Source: Cytidiella melzeri | Lineage: Eukaryota > Basidiomycota > Agaricomycetes > Polyporales > Irpicaceae | DNA: 14,308 bases | Direction of reading: 5' to 3' | NCBI GenBank assembly: GCA_022592445.1 | Contig: JABYQR010000641.1 | Location: 1-14,308, forward strand | Shown here: positions 1 to 8,319 of the stretch, one piece after another | Layout of the letters: every line of letters starts with the position of its first letter | Position numbering within the stretch: position 1 is the first letter of the stretch | The notes under the pieces: model-generated | The model's input: the letters and a program-made list of their open reading frames with translations, nothing else | What the model was told of the DNA's origin: nothing | Database searches by the model: none | Translations under genes and position numbers: made by a program

Positions 1-441
1 TGTTCCTGGAAACTTTGTCCAACGCGTATCCACGCTACCATGAGGGCAAAGGCAAGAAGAAGACCAGGGTGGTCTCAGAAACCGCCGAGCTGCTTCGGGA
101 AATTGCAACAAAGCATAAGCTTCATGTGCCTGAGCTGCTTGAGACCGTGAGTGTTCCTCCCACACGATTCCAATACCAGCTTCTCACCTATTTTGTATTC
201 CATCTGTAGAAAGTCCGCAACTGGTTGAATAACGAGAAGGCAAAACGCGCCCGGGCCCAAGGCGTTTTGTCTGTTCCAAGGGTGAAGAACACCTAGCACA
301 AGGACGGAGGACGAAAGCTCACTGAGCGTGATGCTGTTGCAAAGGTGTTCAAGGAGCCAATTGCGCAGATCATGCAGGACATGAGGGATGCTGAGAGGAA
401 GAAGGCCATCAAAGGCAAAGGCAGGGCTATGGAGAAAGGTC

Positions 442-590
442 CGCGCAAGGGAGAAAAACGCAAGGGAGAGGGCAAGAATGAGGACGAGAACGAGGATGAG
501 GATGAAGATGGGGACAAGAGCAAGAGCAAAAGTGAGAGCGAGGGTGACAGTGAGGGTGAAGGTGAGGGTGAGGGCAAGGGCAAGGGCGGG
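442..590 (+). repeat. Low-complexity K/E/D/S/G-coding tract
   Basis: This part of the pseudogene's second exon is an almost pure purine run. It encodes alternating Lys-Gly, Asp-Glu-Asn, Lys-Ser and Glu-Gly dipeptides, ending with period-6 GAGGGT/AAGGGC units (about 541-588). Such tracts expand by replication slippage and encode disordered, highly charged linkers. The complementary strand carries a Ser/Leu/Pro-rich ORF that is only its shadow. Confidence 0.75.
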
Positions 591-2097
591 TCTGGTACAC
601 CTGCCCGCCTGCTACTTGGGTATTGACAAAAGGCCATCACGGAGTTCATGGCCGGAATGACTGAGGAGCAACGGGAACAGGCCCAGGCTTTTCAAACAAA
701 GGTCAACAGCGAGGGCCAAACTGAACCTCTTACTTTGTACGTCCTGTATTTTTATTGCAAGCCTGTAGGCTCTAGACTGAAGTTAGAATGTTGTTGCCAG
801 TTCCAAAATTGACACTTTGGCAAAGAAAGTGCGGAATTTTGCATTGGCAACAAAGCGTGTGTATGGAGCCCACATTGTTGTCATGGCGGCCTTCCGGACA
901 GAGGACAAAGACATTGGAGCCACTCAGTGAGTACAGCACTATCAGCGTGTCCATCGACTCATCTTGCTCTTCTGTAGGTATGAGGTGCCTCTACCATTTG
1001 GCAACCTTTTGTTTTGAAATTCAAAATCTTTGGGCAATCTTCACTTGGTATGCAGTATAGACCGACGTTCAATCTCATTTGCTCACTTGCTACACATTAG
1101 CTGTTGATGAAAACCCTTGGCTCGAAAACAACAAGGATAAAATCCATCGTGCGGTTGATGCAGATGAGACCGGTTTGAAATGGTACTTCCCCACAAACAA
1201 AGCCGGCTGGCCTGCCGTTCCTGACCAGTGGCCTGAGGGAATGTCATTGGTAGATATGAAGGATGTTGTCCAATGTTTTCTCACAATCCGATATTGTAAG
1301 TCTCTCATACATGCTGTTCAACAGGTATCTAGATTATATCTGCTGTTTCTTAGGCCTGGTCTCCGGAAATCCCAATGCGAGGATGCCGTTTACCAAGATT
1401 GTTGCAGATTGGAATGCCTACATTCACCCCAGGTTTCTACCTGCCAAGATCCATTTCTGCGACCCATTCAAAATGAAAGAAATTGACATCAACCGCATGG
1501 TATCTCACTGGAGGAGCAGAGTGGAGCGTAACCGCATGGCTTTTGATTTTCAGACGGTCCGCGCAAAGGACTTGAGATATGATTCGATAGGAGACGGGCC
1601 CCAGGAAGCAAACAGCTCAGAATTTATCGCTCCTTTTGCAGAGGACCCCGAGGCAGACGGTAGCGACAAAGAGTCCAATGACAACTCTCTTGCCGCCCCC
1701 ACTTCGAAAAAGCAGCAACCAGCTGCTGCTGGTCGGAGAGTGGCAGAAGTAAGTGGTGTTCTTATGCTTTAAGACAACTACTCACTCCCATGATCAGTCC
1801 TCCAAGCGTAGTGCCCCGCCTGCCAAGAAACAGAAGGCGTCAAGTTTGGAAGTTGAGCGGATGCCTCAGGAAAGCATGAGCCACACAAGCAGGCCTGCTG
1901 ATAAGCAAAAAAACTCAAGCAGACCCCGGTCCTAGCCAGAAGAAACGAAAGGCGGCCAAGCAGCCTGAAAAAGATGGCACAGCTCGAGCAAAGGAGCAAC
2001 ATACTGCTTCAATAAAGCCCGAAGATGCCATCTTCAAGGCACCTCAGTAAGTTCCCAATGCACTACAAACTCTGACAAACCAGCTCACTCGTTTTAG

Positions 2098-2510
2098 CCC
2101 TGACTCTCCTGCCAGTGTGGCGGAAGAGAATTGTTTGGACTGGCTTGGGCGCCTCAGCACCGAAGTCGATTGGCAGGTCATTGTAGACTATGTCAAAAAT
2201 ACTCCGGTCAGTATTTTTAGCCGGTTCAACAGCAGGTTTTCTGACGTTGACCTTAGTCTGATGCCCCTCATGGCGCCGACTCCGGCAACTATCGGTACAA
2301 TGGTCCGTCAGTACCTTGGGGCTGGGGCTGGCCTCACCATTGCCTCAGTCCCAAGTTTCACACCAAGGATCATATGGAGTACCAGGTGGCTGTGACGTAT
2401 GCTCAGGGCCAAAATCTAACACTGCCGGGCACTCGTCGGGAGAAGATGGACATTCTTCTGAAGGTTGGGTTGCCTCTTCGAGACATTGCTCGGGCTGCAT
2501 TTGCTGAGCC
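2098..2510 (+). repeat. Tandem module copy 1 (W-rich domain, intron-containing)
   Basis: Copy 1 runs from 'PDSPAS' through 'ENCLDWLGRLS' and 'DWQVIVDYVKNTP', then an intron at 2207-2256 (GTCAGT donor, CTGAC branch-like site, CTTAG acceptor). It resumes with 'GPSVPWGWGWP', 'EYQVAVTYAQG', 'KMDILLKVGLPLRDIARAAFAEP'. Copy 2 at 3034-3447 has the same order of motifs, the same length (about 413 nt) and an intron at the same codon, so the unit was duplicated as genomic DNA. Domain identity is unknown. Confidence 0.7.
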
Positions 2511-3033
2511 AAATAGCAATGACCCACTCGAGTTTTCTCACTTCACTCACGAGCATTTTGATCATTGGCGCGGAATCATTGCCAAGCACAAGGAAAAGGT
2601 CGAGCAGAGTCTAGCCGCGTGGAGGGCCAACCCATTCTCAAGGACGTTGCAGAGTTCTGCCACAATACCAGAGCCTGCTGTGGCGGGATCATCATCAGTT
2701 TCATCCAGTTTCTCAATCCCTCCAGTTGCTGACCTTGAGGCAAAAGACAACTTCTCACAGACAAGCCTGCTCATCGGAGCACCTCTGAAGGGAGCCGTCA
2801 AGATACCACTCCAGTGGCAGAGGCAGGAAAATCTCCAGCTGCGGCAGCTGAAGGTCTTGAACGCAGATCTGTGGAGAAAGATAGGAACCCCCAGGAGAAC
2901 AGCAGTACTGCTCACATTGACCCTGCTCTGCTGCAGTAAGTTGTCTGCATTGCGTGACCTGTCATGCTCCAGCTCATTTGCCTTTGATAGGTTGGATCAA
3001 TCTAAGCATCTCACACCGCAACCGGTGCTTGCT

Positions 3034-3447
3034 GATAGTCCTGCCAGCATACCCAAAGAGAATCGCTTGAACTGGCTCAGAGGGTTCAGCGCCGACTCCG
3101 CTTGGCAAAGTCTTGTGAGCTATGTCAAAGATACTCCGGTTGGTGTTGCACATTAGTTCTAATCAACCATGGACCTACTGACCTTGACCGCAGCCTCATG
3201 CTCCTCATCCCGCAGACCACGTCTGCAAACGCTACATTGGTCCGGTGGCACCTTGGGATTGGAGATGGCCTAATGGTTGTCTCTCAGACGCATTCCACAC
3301 TCAAGATAGCGAAGTGTATCAAGCGGCTGTGACATACGCCCGAGGCCACAGCTTGACAGAGCCAACTGTGCAAGAGAGAAAGATGGAACTCCTGTTGAAG
3401 ATTGGACTACCCTTTCGAGACGTCTCTCGGGCTGCATTTGCTGAGCC
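3034..3447 (+). repeat. Tandem module copy 2 (W-rich domain), cut by the insertion
   Basis: Copy 2 matches copy 1 motif for motif: 'DSPASIPKENRLNWLRGFS', 'WQSLVSYVKDTP', an intron at 3139-3193, 'GPVAPWDWRWP', 'VYQAAVTYARG', 'KMELLLKIGLPFRDVSRAAF', 'AEP'. The donor is GTTGGT instead of GTCAGT, so splicing may be weaker. At the point where copy 1 goes on to 'NSNDPLEF', copy 2 runs into unrelated GC-rich sequence (3450 onwards), which marks the insertion point. Confidence 0.7.
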
Positions 3448-4024
3448 GGTGATACGCCCGGAAATCGGCTAGGCGCGGAGGCCCGGCAGCAGCCCGCCAT
3501 TTGCGCGGACTGCGTCATCCTGAGCGGCAAGTCCCTCCACTTTCCCAGCGTCACGGGCACGAGGAGTTCACCAAGGTCACAAGGAGTTTGCCAAGGATCC
3601 GAGGACTTAACAAGGAAGCAACGCGTCGGAAACATCCGAGGCCGAGGAATCGCACCAAACTCTGACTCACAGACACGCCCCTTTTGCATCGGAGCATGGG
3701 CCGGCCAGCCACCAAGAGTTTCGGACGCGGGTCGGACCAACGGTAGAAGAAACTTGACGCGCGAACCCCGTTTCAGGAAGACTCCTATCACGCCATGCTG
3801 TGCAACTCCTGGACGGCGCCTCATCACCTGCTCGCAACGGTTGGCGCCTCTTCAGCGCAAGGGCGCGCGCCGCTACTCCGTGTCGACCAACGCTGTGTCC
3901 CGCCGGGCGTCGACTCGCTGGACATTTTGCCTCCGCAGACGGAAGTATTCTGCCACCCCGTTTCCTCGCTCTCGCGTTTGGGTTTAGGACATAGAAGGAA
4001 AGGTTTAGGAGAGGGTCTTTAGGG

Positions 4025-4034
4025 TATATAAAAA
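4025..4034 (+). promoter_or_regulatory. TATA box of the inserted element
   Basis: TATATAAAAA lies about 150 nt upstream of the ATG of the cysteine-rich ORF, preceded by a GC-rich stretch and followed by a pyrimidine-rich leader. This spacing fits a fungal core promoter, or the U3/R border of an LTR. Confidence 0.55.
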
Positions 4035-4183
4035 GGTGTTGTTTGTACTGCGTAGAAAATCAATCAATCCCCACCCCAGTTTTGAGAGTTCACTTTACGC
4101 TTTGCGCTCGCGTCGAGGGAGTCTCTTCGCGCCCATAGCTGTAGCTTCTTCTGTGTTGTCTCACTGCGACTTCTTCCACATTT

Positions 4184-4711
4184 ATGTCCGCTGCGTCTAC
4201 CAACGACAACCCGCCTCGAGTCTGCCGTTACTGTCCCACTGTTCCCCACCTACCCAACGGTCGCTGCCCTTACCGCCCGCGCCCGCGCGAGGTTCTACGC
4301 CATTATCCCATCATCCCCGCGCCCACGCCGCCGCCAGAACCCTCAGCAGCGCCTACGGTCTCCCCTGAGAGATCAACTTCTAAATCACCCTTGCCAGTGT
4401 TGTCCGTTGCCTCCGCCGCGGACTCGCTTGATAACTGCTCCTATTGCGACACTCAGAGCGACCACCCAATTCCCCTACGTTCAGGACCTTTCGTCCCGCT
4501 CGGCTGCGATTGCCCGCGCGCGCCGCACCCAGATTGCTGGCTATCTCCAGACTTTGAAGGCGAGGATCACAAGTGCGAACTAGTGCAGTTCAATCTTACC
4601 AGCTCTACCAACGTCGTCGTTGGCCACGCATTTGCCTGTAATACGCATCGCCGCTCGGGAGGTGTTGTTCTACACTACCGCCCCCGCGCGCAGTCAGCAG
4701 AGTCCAATTGA
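4184..4711 (+). CDS. Cysteine-rich hypothetical protein within the insert
   Basis: This ORF encodes 175 aa from ATG to TGA and is not recognised. Near the N-terminus a C-x2-C pair (in 'RVCRYCPTVPHLPNGRCPY') is followed by a further Cys, then a Pro/Ser-rich spacer (about residues 45-75). The second half has C-x2-C ('NCSYCDTQ'), C-x-C ('GCDCPRAPHPDC') and further Cys and His residues towards 'AFACNTH'. This spacing suggests one or two zinc-binding knuckles, but it matches no zinc-finger family I can name. There is no signal peptide or membrane segment. A TATA box about 150 nt upstream supports transcription. The start context is weak (T at -3). In a GC-rich region an ORF this long can be chance, so coding status is moderate. 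Confidence 0.4.
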   Translation: MSAASTNDNPPRVCRYCPTVPHLPNGRCPYRPRPREVLRHYPIIPAPTPPPEPSAAPTVSPERSTSKSPLPVLSVASAADSLDNCSYCDTQSDHPIPLRSGPFVPLGCDCPRAPHPDCWLSPDFEGEDHKCELVQFNLTSSTNVVVGHAFACNTHRRSGGVVLHYRPRAQSAESN

Positions 4712-4792
4712 CGGCGATCTCACATAGCCTTCCGCTGCGACCCGCGCGCCATTAGTTTATCTTTCTCTTACGTTTCCTTTCAGCTTCGTTAT

Positions 4793-4887
4793 ACTGCGTT
4801 TGCTTTTTAACTGCGTTATTTTACCGCGTTACTGCGTTGTGTTTCACCTTCACTGCGTCAAGCTCACTGCGTTCACTTTCACTGCGC
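4793..4887 (+). repeat. Cluster of ACTGCGT motifs
   Basis: ACTGCGT occurs at 4793, 4810, 4831, 4852 and 4866, with near matches at 4823 (ACCGCGT) and 4881 (ACTGCGC). Most lie in the same orientation inside pyrimidine-rich DNA. Another perfect copy is at 4047-4053, near the expected transcription start. Spacing (17, 21, 21, 14) is irregular, so this is a motif cluster rather than a strict tandem repeat. Confidence 0.6.
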
Positions 4888-5129
4888 CCGCGTTTTACAG
4901 CGACTACTTCATCTTCACCAGCGACCGCATTTTGTGTTCGAGATTCATATTGTGCCTGCGTTTATCTTCTGCGTCCCTCCGCGCGCCGTTTTCCTACAAG
5001 TCGCGACATCTCCCGCGCATTCTCTTGGAGCCGCGCTATAACTCTTTCGCTTTCACCGTGCCGACTTGCCTTTTACCCGCGATACGCGTGGTAGTTGCCC
5101 GTCTAGCTCTCTGCGCATACACTTTATCA

Positions 5130-5439
5130 TAAACCTTGTCGCTCTTTTAGCACAGGCAAAACTAGGATTCTAAGACCACTCCGTACACTTCTCTGAAACC
5201 ACAGGACAGCGGGTCTTCAGCTGCCCCTGCTGGACAAACATCTCAGGATCTGGAGAATGCAGAGCCTGAAGCTGGGCCAAGTGCTGCCCTGCCTCAGAAA
5301 CGAGGTTGACTGCAGGAGGATGACCAGCGTGATGGAGGTCAAGCAAAGAAGAAGAAGAACTCTGGTCGAGCAGGCAAAATGCGGACAAGGTTTGTCATTT
5401 TCCAATTGAGCTCACATGATATACTTACACTTTCTGAAG
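5130..5439 (+). pseudogene. Likely separated tail of the interrupted pseudogene
   Basis: From about 5166 a frame reads 'DSKTTPYTSLKPQDSGSSAA', then an E/P/A-rich segment, a TGA at about 5307, and in the same frame 'LQEDDQRDGGQAKKKKNSGRAGKMR'. Its composition (Ser/Pro/Gln linker followed by a basic patch) is like the linkers of the upstream pseudogene. A possible intron follows (GTTTGT donor at 5390, non-canonical AAG end at 5439). 5130-5165 belongs to neither side clearly. Assignment to the same gene is inference from position and composition. Confidence 0.35.
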
Positions 5440-5979
5440 ATCTTTGGGCACAAAGGGCGGAATCCAGCTTCGTTGCAGGAGGACCTGATGCTCGTCTTTG
5501 TTCCTGTCTCATCTTTGTTGCTATTTGCCAATGCTGTGGTCTTTCTGAATACGCTCTCGTCGCTGCGCCCTTTGATACGTTTTGTTGACAATTACGCATA
5601 TCACTAATGAATTGAATTGCTTGCTTGTGCTCTGCATGACTTCCACAAGAATTTTGCACCAGGATGGACAATGTTTTTGTCCCAACTGGGTCAACGTCAA
5701 AGCATAAAATATAACAACATTTGCTAACCAGCATATCATAGTTATATGTAAAACTGCTGCCATGCAATGTCAGTATATGAATGCAAGTGCCAACATCAGC
5801 CTTCATACACAAGTCAAATCAATGTATGAGTATGCTACCGGGTGCTCAATGATATTATACATAAGCACTACTGTTATTTACAATGCATATATAATGTGCA
5901 TATATCAAAGAAGTGTTTAGCTCGCATGTGGAGTTGAGCCACATGTATTGGCTCTTTGTGACACTAGTCTGGAATATAC
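5440..5979. other. AT-rich spacer without a recognisable gene
   Basis: One short frame (5440-5607) has a hydrophobic run but no supporting splice sites or known motif. The rest is TA-rich with scattered CATATA and CTGCCATGCA words (for example 5755-5766) that resemble the minisatellite to the right. No gene is supported. Confidence 0.5.
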
Positions 5980-6362
5980 ACAGCAGCTGCCATGCATTAT
6001 GCGACTCTATTTACAATAGCACACTCGTGTTAGCAGTGATGTGATGTAGCTGGATAATATGCACAACAGCTGCCATGCACCTTCAGTATTTATTCACAGT
6101 AGTTATAGAATCTGCATGACAGCTGCCATGCATTTAACGTGTGTACCCATAGCATACCCGTGTTGGCAACTATGTAAATACATGACGGCTATCATGCATT
6201 TTACCCGTGTATTCATAGCATCTACATATCAGCAACCATGTAATATCCGTAGCAATAGATACAAAATCCATTGTGAAGTTGCTGCTATTCATAGCACTCA
6301 CATATAAGCAACCATGTAATATTGTCAACAATATATACCAAATCCTTAGTGAAGTTGCTACT
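5980..6362. repeat. Degenerate minisatellite with CAGCTGCCATGCA and a 76-bp unit
   Basis: Two clear tandem units are 6211-6286 and 6287-6362 (76 bp each). Both start ATTCATAGCA, carry AGCAACCATGTAATAT in the middle and end GTGAAGTTGCTRCT. Older diverged relatives extend left: CAGCTGCCATGCA at 5984, 6067 and 6120, a variant at 6186, and CCATAGCATACCCGTGTTGG near 6147. AGCAAC and GTTGCT inside each unit are inverted to each other. The array looks old and does not code. Confidence 0.65.
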
Positions 6363-6547
6363 AGCATTTGTAATCTACGACTGCATGCTTTTATGTGATA
6401 TAGCTAAGGATATATCTCATTGCTCATTAATATGATGATTGCACCCAAGACAAGAACACAATGTGGGTTGCTGATCTGACCTCCATTATAATCGGATACC
6501 TCATAAATCTTTCGGGATTTGGCCCACTCTTCTAAAGAAACATTATC

Positions 6548-6567
6548 AAATAAATAAATAAATAAAT
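6548..6567 (+). repeat. (AAAT)5 microsatellite
   Basis: Five perfect AAAT units in an AT-rich spacer, a common slippage-prone simple repeat. Confidence 0.9.
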
Positions 6568-6657
6568 AGACAAATGAATCCGAAAAATGGTTTCTATTGA
6601 AACAGATTTTACACTGCCTCAAGCTTGTTGTTCTGCAGTGCTGTTTCTTGCTTCCAG

Positions 6658-7113
6658 ATGCCTTGCAAATCAGCTGATGAAGACAGCTTGAATCAACTTA
6701 CGATTACTGAGTATGTCGTGCTACAAACTTCCTTGGCATTTGTTTCAGCTTCCAATGTGATCTTGGTCAGGTTAACCCATCTTCAGGATGAAATGCAGAA
6801 GCGACTTGACGCTATTCTCCGGTCTGCTACATCATTTTACTCCAATGGCAACCGGCAGACACCTTCCCAGAAATCAAAGAAGTCTCGGGAGCGACATGTG
6901 GTGTACAAGGTTTTGATGGATGAACGAGAGAAGCTTTATAAGAAATGGGCGGATATTGATGTCTCAGCCAGTGAAATTCAAGAATGGGAGCTTCAGAATG
7001 TTGCTCTGACAGTGGCATGTGCAATACTCAACCCATGTGAGCATTTCAATTCACCTTTCTACTTGCCAGGCTTTGGGTACTTTTTGCAGAATATTCTGCC
7101 TTCGATCACGTAG
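6658..7113 (+). pseudogene. Exon-like ORF of unknown function, probably a gene fragment
   Basis: An open frame of 151 codons runs from ATG to TAG, directly after a strong acceptor-like CTTGCTTCCAG (6647-6657), so it may be an internal exon rather than a complete gene. It reads 'MPCKSADEDSLNQLTITEY', a middle part with 'QKRLDAILRSATSF', a basic patch 'QKSKKSRERH' and a long predicted helix 'MDEREKLYKKWADIDV' and 'IQEWELQNVALTVACAILNP'. The codon pattern and charged helix look genuinely coding. A further intron is possible (GTGAGC at 7037, CAG at 7069-7071), which would keep the frame. No promoter or neighbouring exons are evident, and it is surrounded by repeats. It could be another fragment of the 1-5439 gene or of an unrelated one. 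Confidence 0.4.
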
Positions 7114-8319
7114 ATGCTATTTGCAAGCACGCATCTGCTGTGCTATGTATTGATATCTCCCACATGCACTTGATATCTATACATAGTGTTGCACTTGCTG
7201 GATCTGAGTCAATCTATGGCCTGAAATTATGCATATAATGTGATTATAGCAGCTATATATACGCTGAACATTGGCGTGTTGCCATGTCTACTTCACTGTT
7301 ATGGATGTTGCTTCTCACATCTGGCCATCCTATACATAGCACATAGCATGCATAGTTGCTGACTATATATGGGCACAGCTGCCGGCTTGCTAGCATGTGC
7401 ACATGGCTGCAATATATAGGCTGACTTATACGCATTCAGCATGTCATTTGCAAGTTGTTTGGCCAAATGCATGATCTGCTCACACGTGCCTTATACATGA
7501 TCGATGCTGCTCCACATGTTCCTTGTGCATAAACAAACTAGTGTTAGCAAGGCCGGCAAGCGGCAAGTACAATTCCTGAGGATTGAATGAAATATTACTT
7601 TTTGAGCAAGATTTGCAAGTAAACTTGGTGCTGGTAGAAGCCTGAACACGTAATTTTGTTGGGAATAGCGTTTCCAATGAGTAATGTATAGTAAGTTGGT
7701 GGTATGTCCTCACTGGAGCACACAATCATTCATGAAAAAAGAGGGACTATGCTGTATTGTTTGAAGTGCAAAAATGGGTGTGAGTACAGATTTGAAACAA
7801 GTCTGTGGAGTAGAGCATGGAGATGAAGATTGTTTGACTTGCGTCTTCTTCTTAATGGTGTTGAACTATGTTAAATAGTCTAGATACAATTTGGTAAACT
7901 GCAGGAGCAGAGCTAAAAGTGATTTTGTTATTGATAGCAAATTGAATAAATCATATAGCATGAAATAGTTAATTGCACCTGTGACTTTGTTATCACAAAG
8001 AACATCAGTAAACAATTCTGTGCCTGGTAAGGACCTTGCCAAGCCATCTGGTCATCAATATTGACTGTATTACAGGCATTTGCTATTGATGACACCTTTG
8101 ATAGGCAACTTGATCTGGGATAAAGTGACTGTACTACAATTGATAAATTTGGTTGCAGGAACAGGAGCCATACATTGATGAAGATAGTCACTAATGGTAG
8201 CCAGGAGCTCCATCTATCTTGCCATTAATCTTGTGCAGTGTTCACTGCTGATTCTAGAAAAGCACTTGCTTCAAGAATGAAGGGCTTGAGGGTGTCTCAT
8301 TGGATCAATTCCTGAAACA
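7114..8319. other. AT-rich intergenic spacer, no gene supported
   Basis: 7114-7480 is rich in CATGCA, TATATA and GCACATG words like those left of 6400, perhaps remnants of the same old repeat. 7480-8191 contains two minus-strand ORFs of about 80 codons (7480-7725, 7928-8191) with no motif, no promoter and no splice support. I treat these as chance. 8225-8319 drifts gradually into the satellite. Confidence 0.5.

Larger units (their letters stand above)
1..3449 (+). pseudogene. Decayed multi-exon fungal gene, interrupted at its 3' end by an insertion
   Basis: I do not recognise the protein family. Coding-like exons can be chained through short introns at 147-209, 737-800, 927-977, 1296-1353, 1749-1797, 2047-2097, 2207-2256, 2936-2990 and 3139-3193, with a less clear one ending at 1100. 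Most have GTRNGT donors and TAG/CAG acceptors. The exons give coherent protein: a helical start with a W-x-N-N-x-x-A-K segment (about 222-251), a charged repeat tract, an 'AHIVVMAAFRTEDKDIGATQ' exon (801-926), an exon with 'DADETGLKWYFP' (1101-1295), a basic exon (1354-1748) and two W-rich modules. It is broken by a TAG at 294-296, a TGA at 624-626, an apparent 1-nt slip in a run of seven A (1907-1913), a frame change near 2760 and the insertion at 3450. The start lies before the window. The coding-like nature is well supported by the splicing; function is unknown, though the basic composition fits a nuclear protein. The exon joins are inference. Confidence 0.6.
3450..5129 (+). mobile_element. 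GC-rich inserted element, possibly a long solo LTR
   Basis: Sequence character changes sharply at 3449/3450 in the middle of a conserved coding motif. The inserted block is GC-rich against AT-rich surroundings. It begins TGATA and has the inverted match TATCA at 5125-5129, the usual TG...CA form of LTR ends. Inside are a TATA box (4025-4034), a cysteine-rich ORF and a motif cluster. No target-site duplication is visible (GCCGG on the left, TAAAC on the right), no primer-binding site follows, and no reverse transcriptase or integrase is present. It could be a 1.68-kb solo LTR, a truncated element, or another class of non-autonomous element. That it is an insertion is fairly sure; the class and right end are not. 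Confidence 0.45.

Noticed and set aside
222..251. W-x-N-N-x-x-A-K-x-x-R segment resembling helix 3 of a homeodomain
   Set aside because: The usual W-F-x-N-R core is not present and the preceding helices cannot be matched by eye. The similarity is too short to name a family.
293..649. 118-codon minus-strand ORF rich in Ser, Leu and Pro
   Set aside because: It is the complement of the purine-rich K/E/G tract of the plus-strand exon; its composition is a by-product of that repeat.
3270..3827. 185-codon minus-strand ORF across the insertion border
   Set aside because: It spans the junction between pseudogene and insert, so it cannot be one ancestral gene; the GC-rich half favours long open frames by chance.
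3445..5134. Target-site duplication for the GC-rich insert
   Set aside because: The flanking 5-mers GCCGG and TAAAC differ, and no nearby shift gives a match.
6711..6748. GTATGT...TTTCAG intron inside the exon-like ORF
   Set aside because: At 38 nt it is shorter than the other introns here (49-64 nt) and the frame is open without splicing.
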